From positions 1 to 6,699 of the forward strand of contig JAOZMN010000009.1 of assembly GCA_029934265.1 (NCBI GenBank): a stretch of 6,699 nucleotides of DNA, in the 5' to 3' direction. The DNA is from Bacteroidales bacterium (GTDB taxonomy: Bacteria > Bacteroidota > Bacteroidia > Bacteroidales > JAADGE01). Below are positions 6,369 to 6,699 of this stretch, piece after piece; position 1 is the first letter of the stretch; each line of letters begins with the position of its first letter. The translations under genes were made by a program, and so were the position numbers. The notes under the pieces were generated by a model that ran no database searches, was not told the DNA's origin, and was given only the letters and a program-made list of their open reading frames with translations.

Positions 6369-6393
6369 TTTCGTTATTTTACGAAATACGAAA
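6369..6393. promoter_or_regulatory. Candidate ArsR operator
   Basis: TTTCGT (6369-6374) and ACGAAA (6381-6386) form a perfect 6-bp dyad with a 6-bp spacer, and a third half-site, TACGAAA, follows at 6387-6393. The dyad begins directly after the -7 box and covers the predicted start, the usual position for repression. The adjacent ArsR gene makes its product the obvious candidate, but binding is inferred. Confidence 0.5.
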
Positions 6394-6417
6394 TGTTAAT
6401 AATTAAAACTTAAAATT

Positions 6418-6657
6418 ATGGAAATCAAAATTCTCGGTACGGGTTGCCCAAACTGCAAAACTCTTGAAAAAAGAGTACGAAAAGTCGTCGAAAACAACAA
6501 TGTCGAAGCAAAAATAACAAAAGTTGAAGATATTGCGGATATTATGAGATATAATATCATGTCCACACCCGGACTTGTTGTCGATGAAAAAGTTATAAGT
6601 AAAGGAAGAGTTCCTTCCGAAAAAGAAATTATCAAATTATTAAAGAGTCCGGTCTAA
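6418..6657 (+). CDS. Small thioredoxin-like protein (Thioredoxin_3 / redox-active disulfide protein 2 family)
   Basis: The 79-residue protein has the family pattern IKILGTGCPNCKTLEKRV, with active-site Cys10-Pro-Asn-Cys13, a cis-proline loop at STPGLVVDEKV (Pro51), and a C-terminal helix SEKEIIKLLK. Length and motif order match the MTH895/TM0996-like small thioredoxins. These have a glutaredoxin-like fold, reduce or exchange disulfides in the cytoplasm, and are often encoded beside ArsR regulators and permeases. The last three residues (Ser-Pro-Val) and the TAA stop (6655-6657) come from repeat copy C, whose first base (6645) is the third base of Lys76. The core fold looks complete. It has its own promoter and candidate operator at 6337-6393. 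A permease downstream would be typical but is outside the window. Confidence 0.9.
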   Translation: MEIKILGTGCPNCKTLEKRVRKVVENNNVEAKITKVEDIADIMRYNIMSTPGLVVDEKVISKGRVPSEKEIIKLLKSPV

Positions 6658-6699
6658 AAAGTATATTTTTTCTCAATCAGACCCTTAGGGTTTTAGTTA
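6645..6699 (+). repeat. 131-bp palindromic repeat element, copy C (cut by window end)
   Basis: The first 55 bp of the element match copy B at about 48 of 55 positions, without gaps. The left outer arm is GAGTCCGGTCTAAAAAG (6645-6661) and the inner left arm AGACCCTTAGGGTTT (6679-6693) is identical to that of copy B. The left end lies inside the 3' end of the thioredoxin-like gene and provides its stop codon. The right half is outside the window. Confidence 0.85.

Overview
The window looks like a piece of a Bacteroidota chromosome (Bacteroidales or Flavobacteriales-like). It is AT-rich, has no strong Shine-Dalgarno sequences, carries promoter boxes of the Bacteroidota type (TAnnTTTG), and encodes a receiver-PglZ fusion protein that is recognisably PorX, the response regulator of type IX secretion.

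Layout. Positions 1-78 may hold the last 25 codons of a rightward gene that starts outside the window (weak). Positions 108-4087 form a leftward cluster of three genes, read from right to left. The first encodes a 394-residue protein with an unrecognised N-terminal domain and three carboxypeptidase-regulatory-like beta-sandwich repeats. The second encodes an exported seven-bladed WD40 propeller and is broken by a frameshift near 2196-2201. The third encodes a 545-residue membrane-anchored protein with four beta-sandwich repeats, a 14-proline run and a Cys-containing C-terminal domain. Positions 4088-4426 are a divergent control region. Positions 4427-6657 hold three rightward genes: porX, an ArsR-family repressor, and a small CxxC thioredoxin-like protein.

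The most unusual structure is a 131-bp imperfect palindromic repeat with three copies, all in the same orientation: 1762-1892, 4267-4397, and 6645 to the window end (cut off). The two complete copies align without gaps at about 88% identity. Each has a nearly paired 17-bp outer stem and a 15-bp inner stem (AGACCCTTAGGGTTT and its complement). One copy lies between the WD40 gene and the 545-residue gene, one lies in the presumed leader of porX, and one supplies the stop codon of the thioredoxin-like gene. It looks like a non-autonomous MITE or REP-like element that may act on transcript ends.

How the genes may work together. PorX joins a phosphorylatable receiver to an alkaline-phosphatase-fold effector domain. 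The divergently encoded WD40 and CRD-like proteins recall domains of the T9SS envelope protein PorE, but the link is inference only. The ArsR and thioredoxin-like genes form a separate small regulatory unit. A good Bacteroidota promoter followed directly by a TTTCGT-N6-ACGAAA dyad sits in front of the thioredoxin-like gene and is a likely ArsR operator.
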